NCBI GenBank assembly: GCA_015067975.1
Contig: SVLK01000001.1
Location: 182,982-246,981, forward strand
Source: Oscillospiraceae bacterium
GTDB taxonomy: Bacteria > Bacillota > Clostridia > Oscillospirales > Oscillospiraceae
Length of the DNA stretch: 64,000 nucleotides
Direction of reading: 5' to 3'
Part shown: positions 1 through 8,506 of the stretch, piece after piece
Layout of the letters: each line of letters opens with the position of its first letter
Position numbering within the stretch: position 1 is the stretch's first letter
Translations under genes and position numbers: made by a program
The notes under the pieces: model-generated
The model's input: only the letters and a program-made list of their open reading frames with translations
Told to the model about the DNA's origin: nothing
The model's database searches: none

Positions 1-1
1 C

Positions 2-1009
2 TACCGCACTCTGAACGAGAAAGTTGCCTACCTTAGCGAGGAGCTGCAGGACCGATACCAGTACGGCGGCATGATCGGCAAGAGTCCGGCCATGGTGCAG
101 GTCTACGATCTGGTGGAGCGGCTGAAAATGCTGGACACGTCGGTGCTGATTACCGGCGAGAGCGGTACCGGCAAGGAACTGGTTGCCCGGGCGATACACT
201 TTATGGGTGAGCGCAAGGACGAGAGCTTTATTGAGGTGAACTGTGCCGCCATTCCGGAAAGCCTGCTGGAGATGGAGTTCTTCGGCTACAAGCGGGGCGC
301 CTTCACCGGTGCCATCGTCGACAAAAAGGGCAAATTTGAAGCGGCAGATAAGGGTACGCTGTTCTTTGATGAGATTGGCGATATGCCCATGTCTTTGCAG
401 GGTAAGCTGCTGCGTGTGCTGCAGGAAAAGCATTTTACACCGCTGGGCAGCAATGAAAGCAGGAGCGTAGATGTCCGCGTGGTGGCGGCCACCAACCGAG
501 ATTTGTGGCAAATGGTACAGGATGGTACTTTCCGCCAGGATCTGTATTACCGCTTGAATGTGGTCAATATCAACCTGCCGCCGCTGCGCGAGCGCAAGCA
601 GGATGTCCCACTGCTGATCAGCCATTTCCTCACCCAGATCAACCGCGAGCAGGGGCGGGATATCCGCGGTGCCACCAGGGAGGTGGAGCGCATTCTGCTA
701 ACCTATGACTATCCCGGCAATGTGCGCGAGCTAAAAAATATCGTGGAGTTTGCAGCGATCATGTGCACCGGTGATCACGTGCAGCCGGAAGACCTGCCCC
801 AGTGGCTGCTGAAAGCCGTTGGAACGGCACAGGAATCCCACTTTGTGCCAGCGGACGAACCTAAAACGCTCTATGAGATTGAGAAACGGGCCATTCTGGA
901 GGTGCTGTATAAAAACGGAGAAAACCAAAGCCGCACTGCCACGGAACTGGGCATCAGCCGCAGCGGACTGTTGGTAAAGCTGAAAGAATACGGTTACCAG
1001 AAAAAGTGA
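2..1009 (+). CDS. Sigma-54-dependent transcriptional activator (5' truncated)
   Basis: The frame is open to the window edge, so the N-terminal sensory domain and start are missing; 335 residues remain. They form an AAA+ sigma-54 activation domain: Walker A GESGTGKE, the GAFTGA loop that contacts sigma-54, Walker B GTLFFDEIG and the arginine-finger region FRQDLYYRLN. The last ~40 residues are a Fis-type helix-turn-helix (NQSRTATELGISRSG). The protein would bind an upstream enhancer and use ATP to open sigma-54 promoters. The next gene is a solute-binding lipoprotein, but no correctly spaced -24/-12 element is visible before it, so the target is unknown. Family assignment is certain; the signal sensed is not. 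Confidence 0.95.
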   Translation, partial: YRTLNEKVAYLSEELQDRYQYGGMIGKSPAMVQVYDLVERLKMLDTSVLITGESGTGKELVARAIHFMGERKDESFIEVNCAAIPESLLEMEFFGYKRGAFTGAIVDKKGKFEAADKGTLFFDEIGDMPMSLQGKLLRVLQEKHFTPLGSNESRSVDVRVVAATNRDLWQMVQDGTFRQDLYYRLNVVNINLPPLRERKQDVPLLISHFLTQINREQGRDIRGATREVERILLTYDYPGNVRELKNIVEFAAIMCTGDHVQPEDLPQWLLKAVGTAQESHFVPADEPKTLYEIEKRAILEVLYKNGENQSRTATELGISRSGLLVKLKEYGYQKK

Positions 1010-1127
1010 AAACAGGAACAAAAAGTGCACAGATTATAAAAATGACAAAAATGACCAAATTTTGTGCAGCTAAAGTTCACAAAAAAGAGGATTTGTTTTA
1101 TGCAATTCGCAGAAAAAACCTCGAATA

Positions 1128-1157
1128 TTGACACGTAAAGAGAGAAAAGAGTATCAT
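1128..1157 (+). promoter_or_regulatory. Sigma-A promoter of the solute-binding protein gene
   Basis: TTGACA at 1128-1133 and TATCAT at 1152-1157 with an 18-base spacer, about 45 bases upstream of the start codon. The near-consensus -35 fits the strong expression suggested by the codon use of the gene it serves. Confidence 0.65.
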
Positions 1158-1203
1158 AGAAATAACTATCCTAAGCTGGAAAAATAAGAAAAGGAGAAAG
1201 AAC

Positions 1204-2748
1204 ATGAAAAAGGTAATCTCTCTGCTTCTCGCCCTGATCATGGTCCTGTCTCTGGTCGCTTGCGGCGGCAAGACTGACGACGGTGGCAAGGATCCCAGCG
1301 GCGACCCCGTCATTCAGGATCGTCTGGTTATTGCCAACGGCAATATGCTCAGCATTCTGGATCCCCAGAACAACAACGACCTGTGGTGCGGCCATACCTA
1401 CAGCATGACCCACGACAAGCTGGTGGAATTCGACTACCAGAACAACAAGCTGGTGCCCGAGCTGGCTACTGAGTGGAGCTTTGATGCTGACTCCCTAACC
1501 TACACCTTCAAGCTGCGTGACGACGTCACCTTCCACAATGGTGAAAAGTTCACCGCTCAGGATGTTATCTACACCTATGAGCGTGGTATGGGCTTCTCTT
1601 TCCAGCAGACCAGACTGAAGTACATCGATAAGATGGAAGCTGACGGTGACTACACCCTGAAGATCACCTTGAACAGCCCCGCTGCTGAGTTCCTGGAGGG
1701 CCTGGCTTCTCCCAACTTGGGCATCCTGAACAAGAAGGCCATTGAGGCCGACGCTGAAAAGGGCGGCATGGTTGGTACCGGCCCCTTCGTCTTCAAGTTC
1801 GAGAACTTCAAGCCCGATGAGTCCGTGGTTCTGACCCGTAACGACAGTTACTGGGGCGAGGCTCCCAAGTCCAAGGAGATCGAGTATCGTAAGATCGCTG
1901 AGGCCGGTGCCCGCGTGATCGGTCTGCAGACCGGCGAAATCGACATCTGCCTGGAAGTCCCTGCTGTTGAAGCTCCCAATATTGCTGACTATGAGGGCGT
2001 CGAGCTGATTCAGCAGCCCTCCTCCAAGCTGCTGTACATGGCTATGAACATGGGCGAGAAGGGCCCCGACTTCTTCAAGGATGAGCGCGTTCGTAAGGCT
2101 CTGAACTATGCCACCAACACGGAAGACATTATCATCGCTATGACCGAAGGTTATGCTTCTCCCGCTCAGGGCTGCATTGCTCCCACCATGTTCGGTCACG
2201 ATCCCAACGTTGCTACCTATGAGTACGATCTGGAGAAGGCCAAGGCTCTGCTGAAGGAAGCTGGCTACGATGAGAACAACAAGCTGCAGATCGAGTTCAT
2301 CTACAAGGCTGGCGTTATGGCTGGTTTCTATGAGATCCTGCAGGCCCAGTGGGCTCTGGCCAACGTTGACCTGGTGCTGAAGAGCGAAGACTCCACCACC
2401 ACCGTCGAGCTGCTGGCCGGCAAGGCTTACCACATCTATCAGACCCAGTGGAACTGGTCCACCACCTGCGCCGGTTTGGATAACCTGTGGAACTCCACCG
2501 CTGGTAACAACCGCTCTCTGACCAACGATCCCGAGCTGGATAAGATGCTGGCTGATGTCTGCTCCGAGATGGACAATGACAAGCGTGCTGAGAAGATCGG
2601 CAAGATCGGCGATTATCTGAGCGCATACGGCGCTATGATCCCCCTGTACATCGATACTCTGCTGACCGGTGTTGGCTCCAACGTCGATGGTCTGGTTCTG
2701 AACTTCAACCAGGTTCACGAGTTCGCCTATGCTTACGTCACCGAATAA
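1204..2748 (+). CDS. ABC transporter substrate-binding lipoprotein, family 5 (peptide/nickel type)
   Basis: 514 residues. A lipoprotein signal peptide ends in the lipobox LVAC (Cys20), followed by a Gly/Asp-rich linker, so the protein should be anchored outside the membrane. The body matches SBP family 5: near the N-terminus LVPELATEWSF and YTFKLRDDVTFHNGEKF, later VRKALNYA. It would deliver oligopeptides or a similar solute to an ABC permease. No permease or ATPase genes follow; a hairpin and a new promoter do, so it is an orphan binding protein here. Codon use is strongly biased (CTG, AAG, GGC, CCC, few rare codons) compared with its neighbours, as for an abundant protein. SD AAGGAG lies just before the ATG. 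The substrate cannot be read from the sequence. Confidence 0.93.
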   Translation: MKKVISLLLALIMVLSLVACGGKTDDGGKDPSGDPVIQDRLVIANGNMLSILDPQNNNDLWCGHTYSMTHDKLVEFDYQNNKLVPELATEWSFDADSLTYTFKLRDDVTFHNGEKFTAQDVIYTYERGMGFSFQQTRLKYIDKMEADGDYTLKITLNSPAAEFLEGLASPNLGILNKKAIEADAEKGGMVGTGPFVFKFENFKPDESVVLTRNDSYWGEAPKSKEIEYRKIAEAGARVIGLQTGEIDICLEVPAVEAPNIADYEGVELIQQPSSKLLYMAMNMGEKGPDFFKDERVRKALNYATNTEDIIIAMTEGYASPAQGCIAPTMFGHDPNVATYEYDLEKAKALLKEAGYDENNKLQIEFIYKAGVMAGFYEILQAQWALANVDLVLKSEDSTTTVELLAGKAYHIYQTQWNWSTTCAGLDNLWNSTAGNNRSLTNDPELDKMLADVCSEMDNDKRAEKIGKIGDYLSAYGAMIPLYIDTLLTGVGSNVDGLVLNFNQVHEFAYAYVTE

Positions 2749-2794
2749 TCGCTGAAATCTTTTCTCCCTTCTGCAAATTAGTGCCGTTAGGCGA

Positions 2795-2834
2795 AACATA
2801 AACCCCAAAGCTGTAAAGCTTTGGGGTTTATGTT
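2795..2834 (+). terminator. Perfect 17-bp hairpin after the binding-protein gene
   Basis: Arms 2795-2811 and 2818-2834 are exact reverse complements around a 6-base loop (TGTAAA). It probably ends or protects the abundant lipoprotein mRNA, but no run of T follows the 3' arm, so classical intrinsic termination is not assured. Confidence 0.6.
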
Positions 2835-2895
2835 GGCTATGAAAGAAATATTGCAGAGAAATGCGACATATAAACTGGTATGCGCAGAATCTGTA

Positions 2896-2904
2896 TGGTA
2901 TAAT
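2896..2904 (+). promoter_or_regulatory. Extended -10 promoter of the kinase-transporter pair
   Basis: TGG followed by TATAAT (2899-2904), 30 bases before the start codon. No clear -35 hexamer sits at 17 bases, as expected for an extended -10 element. Confidence 0.55.
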
Positions 2905-2933
2905 TAAAAAATATCGAAAGGAGGGACAAACCA

Positions 2934-4229
2934 ATGGATGTACTGACGATGCTGAGTGTGATCAATTACGCTTTAGTGCTGCTCTATGGTTTGTTCCTCA
3001 GCGTGCACATTTCAGGTGGATGGAGTGATAATCAGGCAAAGAAACTGGTATATCTTCTTTGTCCGCTCTTTTTCCTGCTGCAAGGGCTTTGTTGGCTGCT
3101 GTGGGGCATTGATGTTACAAGACGGATCTACCCCTTGGTCATCCATCTGCCGTTGGTGCTGACGTTGATGCTTGTGCTGAAAAAGAAATTTGGTGTGGCC
3201 CTGGTTAGTGTTTGCACCGCATATCTCTGCTGCCAGCTTCCGCGCTGGGTCAAGCTCTTGATCATAGGAATAGGCGGGTCCGCTTTGACGGGAGAAATCG
3301 GCTATATGTTGGCGATCTTCTTGGCGTTTTGGTTGCTGTGGCGCTATTTTGTTCGTATTGCGCACGATGCTATGACCTATTCCCGGCAGAACTTGGTGCT
3401 GTTTGGCAGCCTGCCCTGTGTGTATTATGTGTTTGACTACGCTACTGTCATTTACTCCAATGCACTATACATGGGGATCCCGGCCTTGACGGAATTCTTC
3501 CCTACGGCGATTATCCTTTTCTATGTGCTGTTTCTTGTGGCGTATCATGCGCAAACGCAGCGACGGATGCAGGCGGAACTGCAGAGTTCTGTGCTGGAAA
3601 GAGAATTGAAACAGTCCGGCACAGAACTGGAAGCACTACGTCATATGGAAACGCAGACCGCCATCTACCAGCACGATATGCGCCACCATTTAACAGCGAT
3701 CAGTGGCTTTTTGTCAGTTGGAGACACACAACAGGCGCAGCAGTACATTCAAAAAGTGCAGTCCGATGTGGAGACAATAACACCCAAGCGGTTTTGCGAG
3801 AACGAATTGATCAATTTGCTTTGCTCTTCCTTTTTGACAAAAGCGGAGCGCAATCAGGTGCGCTTGAGCGTCAATGCAAAGATCCCGAAGAGCATTACAA
3901 TATCCGATACGGAGCTTTGCTCGTTGCTGTCCAATGCACTGGAAAATGCGCTGCATGCTGCCCAACAGATGGAGGAGCAGGAACGCTGGGTGGAACTCTA
4001 CTGCGGCATGAAACGAAACAATTTGCTGATAGAGGTAAAAAATCCCTATGGAGGCGTTGTTGAGATGCAGGATGGAGTGCCTGTCTCCCGACAGGCAGGA
4101 CACGGTTATGGCTGCAGAAGTATCCTTGCCATTGCCCAGCAGCATCATGGACACTGCTCGTTCGAGGCAAGAGGTGGACTCTTTACGCTGCAGGTGATCT
4201 TGCCGATGCGTACAGATATGAAAATATAG
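2934..4229 (+). CDS. GHKL sensor histidine kinase (AgrC/DcuS-like), orphan
   Basis: 431 residues. Several hydrophobic segments fill the first ~210 residues, followed by a short coiled coil (~215-240). The phosphoacceptor box is YQHDMRHHLTAISGF with the likely His at residue 247. The C-terminal ATPase has an N box (LLSNALENALHAA) and a G-rich lid region (GHGYGCRSI), as in HATPase_c_5 kinases that read peptides or organic acids. A good SD (AAAGGAGGG) precedes the ATG. The next gene, 11 bases on, is an AEC transporter and no response regulator is nearby, so the partner must be elsewhere. A role in sensing the solute moved by the transporter is inference. Confidence 0.9.
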   Translation: MDVLTMLSVINYALVLLYGLFLSVHISGGWSDNQAKKLVYLLCPLFFLLQGLCWLLWGIDVTRRIYPLVIHLPLVLTLMLVLKKKFGVALVSVCTAYLCCQLPRWVKLLIIGIGGSALTGEIGYMLAIFLAFWLLWRYFVRIAHDAMTYSRQNLVLFGSLPCVYYVFDYATVIYSNALYMGIPALTEFFPTAIILFYVLFLVAYHAQTQRRMQAELQSSVLERELKQSGTELEALRHMETQTAIYQHDMRHHLTAISGFLSVGDTQQAQQYIQKVQSDVETITPKRFCENELINLLCSSFLTKAERNQVRLSVNAKIPKSITISDTELCSLLSNALENALHAAQQMEEQERWVELYCGMKRNNLLIEVKNPYGGVVEMQDGVPVSRQAGHGYGCRSILAIAQQHHGHCSFEARGGLFTLQVILPMRTDMKI

Positions 4230-4240
4230 GAGAAGCGGGA

Positions 4241-5263
4241 ATGTCTACGGAAATTCTGACAACGGCGTTGGGCGCAGTGCTGCCGATTGTGCTGTTGATC
4301 TTGTTGGGGTATTTACTGAGGCGCAGCGGTTTTTTCACAGAAAGCTTTTTGTTGATCGGCAATAAGCTGGTATTTCGCGTCTGCTTACCGGCGATGCTGT
4401 TTGTCAATGTGTATGGGATCGGGTCTTTCGCACAGATCCGGTGGGATATCGTGATATACTGTGTGGGCGTAACACTGCTGATTTTCTTTTTGGGCTTGGC
4501 GATGGCTATGGCAGTGACCCCCATCCCGCAGCGGCGCAGTGTGCTGCTGCAGTGTGCGTTTCGCAGTAATTTTGCGATCATTGGGCTTTCACTGTCAGCG
4601 TCACTGGGGGGTGATGCGGCAGTGGCACTGGCATCGGTGCTGTCGGCAGTGAGCATCCCGGTGTTCAATGTGCTGGCAGTTATTGCGCTGAGCACATTCA
4701 GCGGTGAGGGAACAGTGAAACCCAGCATCAAGAAAATCGTGACGGACATTGCAAAAAATCCGCTGATCATTGGTGTAGCGTTGGGAGCGGTGTGCATTGT
4801 ACTGCGGGAGATGCAGCTGATACAATGGGGAAAACTGCTTTTTTCATTGAAACGGGATCTCCCTTCGGTTTTCAGCGTGCTGACCAGCTTGAAATCGGTT
4901 ACTACTCCCTTTGCGCTTCTGGTATTGGGTGGGCAGTTCCAGTTCTCGGCGGTAAAGGGACTGCTGAAAGAGCTTGTGACGGGTACGGTGTGGCGCACGC
5001 TGATTGCACCGTTGATCGGCGTAGGTGGTGCGTGGTTGCTGAGCACGTATACACCGCTGCTGCATTGCGGCAGCGAGGAGTATCCGGCACTGGTGGCCTT
5101 GTTCGGCTCACCGCTGGCGGTTTCCTGTGCGGTCATGACCCGGGAGATGAAAGGCGATGAACAACTGGCAACGCAGCTGGTGGTCTGGTCCAGCGTGATA
5201 TCCATTGTAACACTTTTCCTGATCGTGTGCCTGATGATGCACTGGGGTTTGCTGAGTGTATAA
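4241..5263 (+). CDS. AEC family transporter
   Basis: 340 residues with about ten hydrophobic segments arranged as two repeats, as in the auxin efflux carrier family, whose bacterial members mostly move malate, malonate or other organic acids. It starts after an SD-like GGAGAAG, 11 bases behind the histidine kinase gene, and ends at an intrinsic terminator, so the two genes form an operon. A second, divergent AEC protein lies at 58522-59451. The substrate is unknown; pairing with a sensor kinase suggests regulated export or uptake (inference). Confidence 0.9.
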   Translation: MSTEILTTALGAVLPIVLLILLGYLLRRSGFFTESFLLIGNKLVFRVCLPAMLFVNVYGIGSFAQIRWDIVIYCVGVTLLIFFLGLAMAMAVTPIPQRRSVLLQCAFRSNFAIIGLSLSASLGGDAAVALASVLSAVSIPVFNVLAVIALSTFSGEGTVKPSIKKIVTDIAKNPLIIGVALGAVCIVLREMQLIQWGKLLFSLKRDLPSVFSVLTSLKSVTTPFALLVLGGQFQFSAVKGLLKELVTGTVWRTLIAPLIGVGGAWLLSTYTPLLHCGSEEYPALVALFGSPLAVSCAVMTREMKGDEQLATQLVVWSSVISIVTLFLIVCLMMHWGLLSV

Positions 5264-5270
5264 CGTAATC

Positions 5271-5305
5271 AAAGTCCGGTTGGAAACAATCGGACTTTTT
5301 CTTTT
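5271..5305 (+). terminator. Intrinsic terminator of kinase-AEC operon
   Basis: AAAGTCCG pairs with CGGACTTT around a 12-base loop (5271-5298), followed by a T-rich run. Confidence 0.85.
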
Positions 5306-5325
5306 CCCCAAATGGGGCAGACTAT

Positions 5326-5354
5326 TTGACAGAAAAAAGTGAATGTGGGATAAT
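5326..5354 (+). promoter_or_regulatory. Sigma-A promoter of the serine dehydratase operon
   Basis: TTGACA (5326-5331), 17-base spacer, GATAAT (5349-5354). A possible TTG start codon overlaps this -35 element in the sdaAB frame; the promoter argues that translation really starts downstream at 5398. Confidence 0.8.
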
Positions 5355-5397
5355 GCGGGTGGATTCATCCTGTGATTTCCGGAAGGAGACGCGTTAT

Positions 5398-6069
5398 ATG
5401 GATATTTTTGATATTTTAGGACCCATTATGGTCGGCCCCTCCAGCTCTCATACGGCCGGTGCAGCGCGTATCGGCTATATGGCGCGTGCACTTTTGGGGG
5501 AGCAGCCTGTGAAAGCCCGGATCCATCTTCACGGATCTTTCGCCGAAACCGGTGCGGGACATGGCACTGACCGGGCGCTGGTAGGCGGCTTGCTGGGTAT
5601 GAAGCCGGACGATCTGCGCATTCCTGCGGCGTTTGAAGTGGCAGAAGAAGCAGGGATGGAGTATACCATTGATGTTGTTGATCTGCGGGAGGCCCATCCC
5701 AATACAGCTGTGGTAGAAGTATGGGATAAAACCGGACGCCGATTGCAGATGCAGGCGTCATCTTTGGGTGGTGGGCGGATTATGGTCAACCAACTGGACG
5801 GAATCACTGTTAGTTTTACCGGCAATTATAATACACTGCTGATTCGTAATCAGGATGCTTATGGTGCCGTTGCGGCGGTGACGGGACAGCTGAGCCGGAT
5901 GCGCATCAATGTGGCCAATATGAGTCTTTGCCGCCATAAGCGGGGAGGCGATGCGCTGATGGTGATCGAAACGGATCAGCATCTGCGTCCGCTGCAGGTG
6001 GATACGCTGCGCCGGCTGAACAGTATTTTATCCGTAACGTATTACGATAAGGAGGACGACGATGCTTGA
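5398..6069 (+). CDS. sdaAB: L-serine dehydratase, iron-sulfur-dependent, beta subunit
   Basis: 223 residues from ATG 5398, chosen because GGAAGGAG lies nine bases before it and an upstream TTG falls inside the promoter. The N-terminus (DILGPIMVGPSSSHTAGA) is the family signature. The C-terminal ~70 residues form an ACT domain (LIRNQDAYGAVAAVTGQL), which usually gives serine or allosteric control. With SdaAA it makes the [4Fe-4S] enzyme that deaminates L-serine to pyruvate and ammonia in the cytoplasm. It overlaps sdaAA by 8 bases, implying translational coupling. Confidence 0.96.
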   Translation: MDIFDILGPIMVGPSSSHTAGAARIGYMARALLGEQPVKARIHLHGSFAETGAGHGTDRALVGGLLGMKPDDLRIPAAFEVAEEAGMEYTIDVVDLREAHPNTAVVEVWDKTGRRLQMQASSLGGGRIMVNQLDGITVSFTGNYNTLLIRNQDAYGAVAAVTGQLSRMRINVANMSLCRHKRGGDALMVIETDQHLRPLQVDTLRRLNSILSVTYYDKEDDDA

Positions 6070-6931
6070 TTCGATGCAAGGGATCATTACCAACAGCGAA
6101 GAAACAGGAAAGCCCTTCTGGGAAGTGATACTGGAAGAGGACATGACCGAGCGACAGGTAAGTCGTCAGCAATCCATGACAAAGATGTTGTCGGTGTGGC
6201 AGGCAATGGAAGAGGCGGCCGACAGTTATACCGGTTCGCGGCGTAGTGTCAGCGGTCTGGTCGGCGGTGACGGACTGAAAATGCGGCAGTACAACCGGAA
6301 AGGCAAGAATCTTTCCGGAGATTATATGGGAGAAGTGATCGCGCAGGCGCTGAGCATGGCAGAATCCAATGCCTGCATGCGGCGCATTGTTGCAGCCCCT
6401 ACGGCAGGTGCCTGCGGCGTATTACCCGCCGTGTTGCTGCCGCTGTGCCATCGGGAAAAGCTGAGCCAGCAGCAGATTTTGGAAGCGCTGTATGTGGCCA
6501 GCGGGATCGGCGCGGTGATTGCGCACCGGGCCTCGATTTCCGGTGCAGCCGGCGGCTGTCAGGCGGAGATCGGCAGTGCTTCTGCTATGGCGGCCGGCGC
6601 ACTGGTAGCTTTGCGCGGCGGTGATGGGCGAAAGATCGGTCATGCAGTGGCCATGACGCTGAAGAATCTGATGGGCCTTGTTTGCGATCCGGTGGCGGGT
6701 TTGGTGGAAGTGCCCTGCGTCAAGCGCAATGTGATCGGCGCGATGAACGCTGTCAGCGCTGCGGATATGGCGCTGGCGGGGATCGAGAGCCGTATTCCAG
6801 TGGATGAGGTGATCGATGCTATGGGCGATGTGGGCCGCCGCATGCCGGTGGAAATGCGCGAAACGGCGTTGGGTGGCTTGGCAGCTACGCCTACGGGACA
6901 AGCTGTGAAAGAGAAACTGATGAAGCAATAA
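6062..6931 (+). CDS. sdaAA: L-serine dehydratase, iron-sulfur-dependent, alpha subunit
   Basis: 289 residues, the normal length for the separate alpha chain of anaerobes. It carries the catalytic core and cluster cysteines: APTAGACGVLPAVLLPLC, the SGAAGGCQAEIG stretch and VCDPVAGLVEVPCVKRN. It begins inside the end of sdaAB. Together they convert serine to pyruvate, which is oxygen-sensitive chemistry typical of strict anaerobes. An acetyltransferase fusion gene follows 15 bases later and is probably cotranscribed. Confidence 0.96.
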   Translation: MLDSMQGIITNSEETGKPFWEVILEEDMTERQVSRQQSMTKMLSVWQAMEEAADSYTGSRRSVSGLVGGDGLKMRQYNRKGKNLSGDYMGEVIAQALSMAESNACMRRIVAAPTAGACGVLPAVLLPLCHREKLSQQQILEALYVASGIGAVIAHRASISGAAGGCQAEIGSASAMAAGALVALRGGDGRKIGHAVAMTLKNLMGLVCDPVAGLVEVPCVKRNVIGAMNAVSAADMALAGIESRIPVDEVIDAMGDVGRRMPVEMRETALGGLAATPTGQAVKEKLMKQ

Positions 6932-6946
6932 ACAACGAGGAAACCT

Positions 6947-8347
6947 ATGCTGAAATTTCAATTTATTACGCCGGAAACGGCGGATACTGTCCGGAAGTAT
7001 TATGAAAACTGCGACTATCATCTGTGCGAATATTCGTTGGGTGTAAAGTTGATGTGGCGCGAGTGGCTGCATGCCGAGTTTGCTGAAGCAGCCGGCTGTC
7101 TGATCGTCAAGAGCTGCACCAAAGGACATTGCCAGTTCGACTATCCGATCCCCGGACCGGAGGGTGACGTGGAAGAAGCACTGCATTTGATTGAACAGTG
7201 GTGTACGGAAAACGGGATCCGGTTGTGCTTTTTTCCCATTCCGGAGGAGAAGGCATGGCAGCTGGTGAGCCGCTACCCCTATTTATCCATGAGTAATGAG
7301 CGCACATGGAAAGACTACCTTTACCATGCAGAGGATTTGGCTAATTTTGCCGGACGGAAATACAGCGGACAGCGCAACCATATCAATAAATTCCGCAAGA
7401 ACTATCCTGACGCACAGTTTGTGGAACTGACGGCGGCAGACCATGCACTGATCGGGCAATTCTGGCAGGACTATGCGTTGGAATTTCGCAAGCAGGATAA
7501 CGATATGGCCCGCAAAGAGCTGTCTCACGCGCAGGAGATGTTCGCCTCACTGGACAGAGGCTGGTACTGCGCCGGTGGGCTGTTGGTGGATGGTCGGTTG
7601 GTAGCAGTAAGCTTGGGCGAGCGATGCGGTGATACACTGCAGGTGCACATTGAAAAGGCGCTCTATTCCCACGCGGGAGCTTATCCTACTATAGTGCAGG
7701 CATTTGCCCAACATTTTGGCGGCAATGTGCGCTGGCTCAATCGGGAGGATGATGCCTGTGACAAGGGGCTGCGTACCTCCAAGCTGCAGTACTTGCCGGC
7801 GTCACTGGCGGGAAAGGTGAAGCTGGAGATCGAGACGCAGCTGGACAATCTGCAGGCGATCCCTACCTTGAAAACAGAGCGCCTGACGCTGGACGGACTG
7901 CGGGAAGAAGATCAGGATGCCTATAATCGGCTATGTTTGGACGATGACCGTAATCGCTGGTGGGGCTATGATTACCGCAAGGATCTGCATGGCGAACTGA
8001 CAGAGGACTATTTTCTGGATGTGGCATGGCAGGACTTTATGTTCCGCCGCGCGGTAAATTTTGCCGTTCGTTTGGATGGCAAGTGCATTGGTGAAGTAGT
8101 GCTCTACAATCTGGACTGGCGCGGTGGCGCGGAGCTGGGTGCACGCATCGCTCCGGAATATGCAGGACGAGGTTACGGCGCGGAGGCATTTGCTGCGGTG
8201 GCAGAGTGGGCGCTCTACAAACTGATGCTGGAACGGGTGGTGGCTAAGTGCTACAAGGAAAATGCGGCATCCTACAAGATGCTCTCCTCTTGCATGCGGA
8301 AGACAGGCGAAGACGACACTTTTTACCACTTCGAAAAGTTAGTTTGA
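6947..8347 (+). CDS. DUF2156 - GNAT acetyltransferase fusion protein
   Basis: 466 residues with two acyltransferase-fold halves. Residues ~1-290 resemble DUF2156, the fold related to the catalytic end of phosphatidylglycerol lysyltransferases (FAGRKYSGQRNHINKFRKNYP, ARKELSHAQEMF). Residues ~305-466 are a RimJ/RimL-type GNAT domain (LKTERLTLDGLREEDQDAY, APEYAGRGYGAEAFAAVAEWA holding the acetyl-CoA loop). No membrane segments are seen, so it is cytoplasmic. It follows sdaAA by 15 bases, so it likely shares the serine dehydratase promoter. Substrates are unknown; amino-acyl or acetyl transfer to a small molecule, RNA or lipid are all possible. Confidence 0.85.
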   Translation: MLKFQFITPETADTVRKYYENCDYHLCEYSLGVKLMWREWLHAEFAEAAGCLIVKSCTKGHCQFDYPIPGPEGDVEEALHLIEQWCTENGIRLCFFPIPEEKAWQLVSRYPYLSMSNERTWKDYLYHAEDLANFAGRKYSGQRNHINKFRKNYPDAQFVELTAADHALIGQFWQDYALEFRKQDNDMARKELSHAQEMFASLDRGWYCAGGLLVDGRLVAVSLGERCGDTLQVHIEKALYSHAGAYPTIVQAFAQHFGGNVRWLNREDDACDKGLRTSKLQYLPASLAGKVKLEIETQLDNLQAIPTLKTERLTLDGLREEDQDAYNRLCLDDDRNRWWGYDYRKDLHGELTEDYFLDVAWQDFMFRRAVNFAVRLDGKCIGEVVLYNLDWRGGAELGARIAPEYAGRGYGAEAFAAVAEWALYKLMLERVVAKCYKENAASYKMLSSCMRKTGEDDTFYHFEKLV

Positions 8348-8371
8348 ACGTTGAAATATCCGTTATCCCCC

Positions 8372-8409
8372 TTGACTTTTTTGACAAGAAGTGATATTTT
8401 TACTGCAAT
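8372..8409 (+). promoter_or_regulatory. Promoter region of the glycerol-3-phosphate operon
   Basis: Two overlapping -35-like hexamers, TTGACT (8372) and TTGACA (8381-8386). The latter is 17 bases from a weak TGCAAT at 8404-8409; the former is 17 bases from TATTTT (8395-8400). Either would start an RNA that must pass the terminator at 8437-8489 before reaching the first gene. Confidence 0.5.
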
Positions 8410-8436
8410 AGAACATAGATGCAATGAGAGTTTGAG

Positions 8437-8489
8437 TCATGCAAAAACGGAACGGAAGATCTCCGCTCCTGTTTTTGCATGATTTTTTT
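8437..8489 (+). promoter_or_regulatory. Leader terminator, probable GlpP antitermination site
   Basis: A 12-bp perfect outer stem (8437-8448 with 8471-8482) is extended by inner GGA/TCC and CGGA/TCCG pairs and followed by seven T. It is a full intrinsic terminator ending only 17 bases before the start codon and downstream of the promoter. Bacillus glpD is controlled by GlpP through such a leader terminator, and a glpP gene closes this operon, so the same control is inferred. Confidence 0.75.
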
Positions 8490-8506
8490 GTGGGAGGAGA
8501 AACGGA

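Noticed and set aside
1010..1203. A sigma-54 (-24/-12) promoter before the solute-binding gene, suggested by the upstream activator
   Set aside because: The best GG...GC pair (near 1088-1102) has an 11-base gap instead of the strict 10, while a good sigma-A promoter is present at 1128-1157.
1495..2934. Long minus-strand open frame (479 codons) opposite the solute-binding gene
   Set aside because: It is the mirror of a strongly codon-biased gene; the translation is low-complexity in Leu, Val, Gln and His with no domain.
5326..5397. An N-terminally longer SdaAB starting at TTG 5326
   Set aside because: The TTG is the -35 element of the promoter and there is no SD; ATG 5398 has GGAAGGAG and gives the normal N-terminus.
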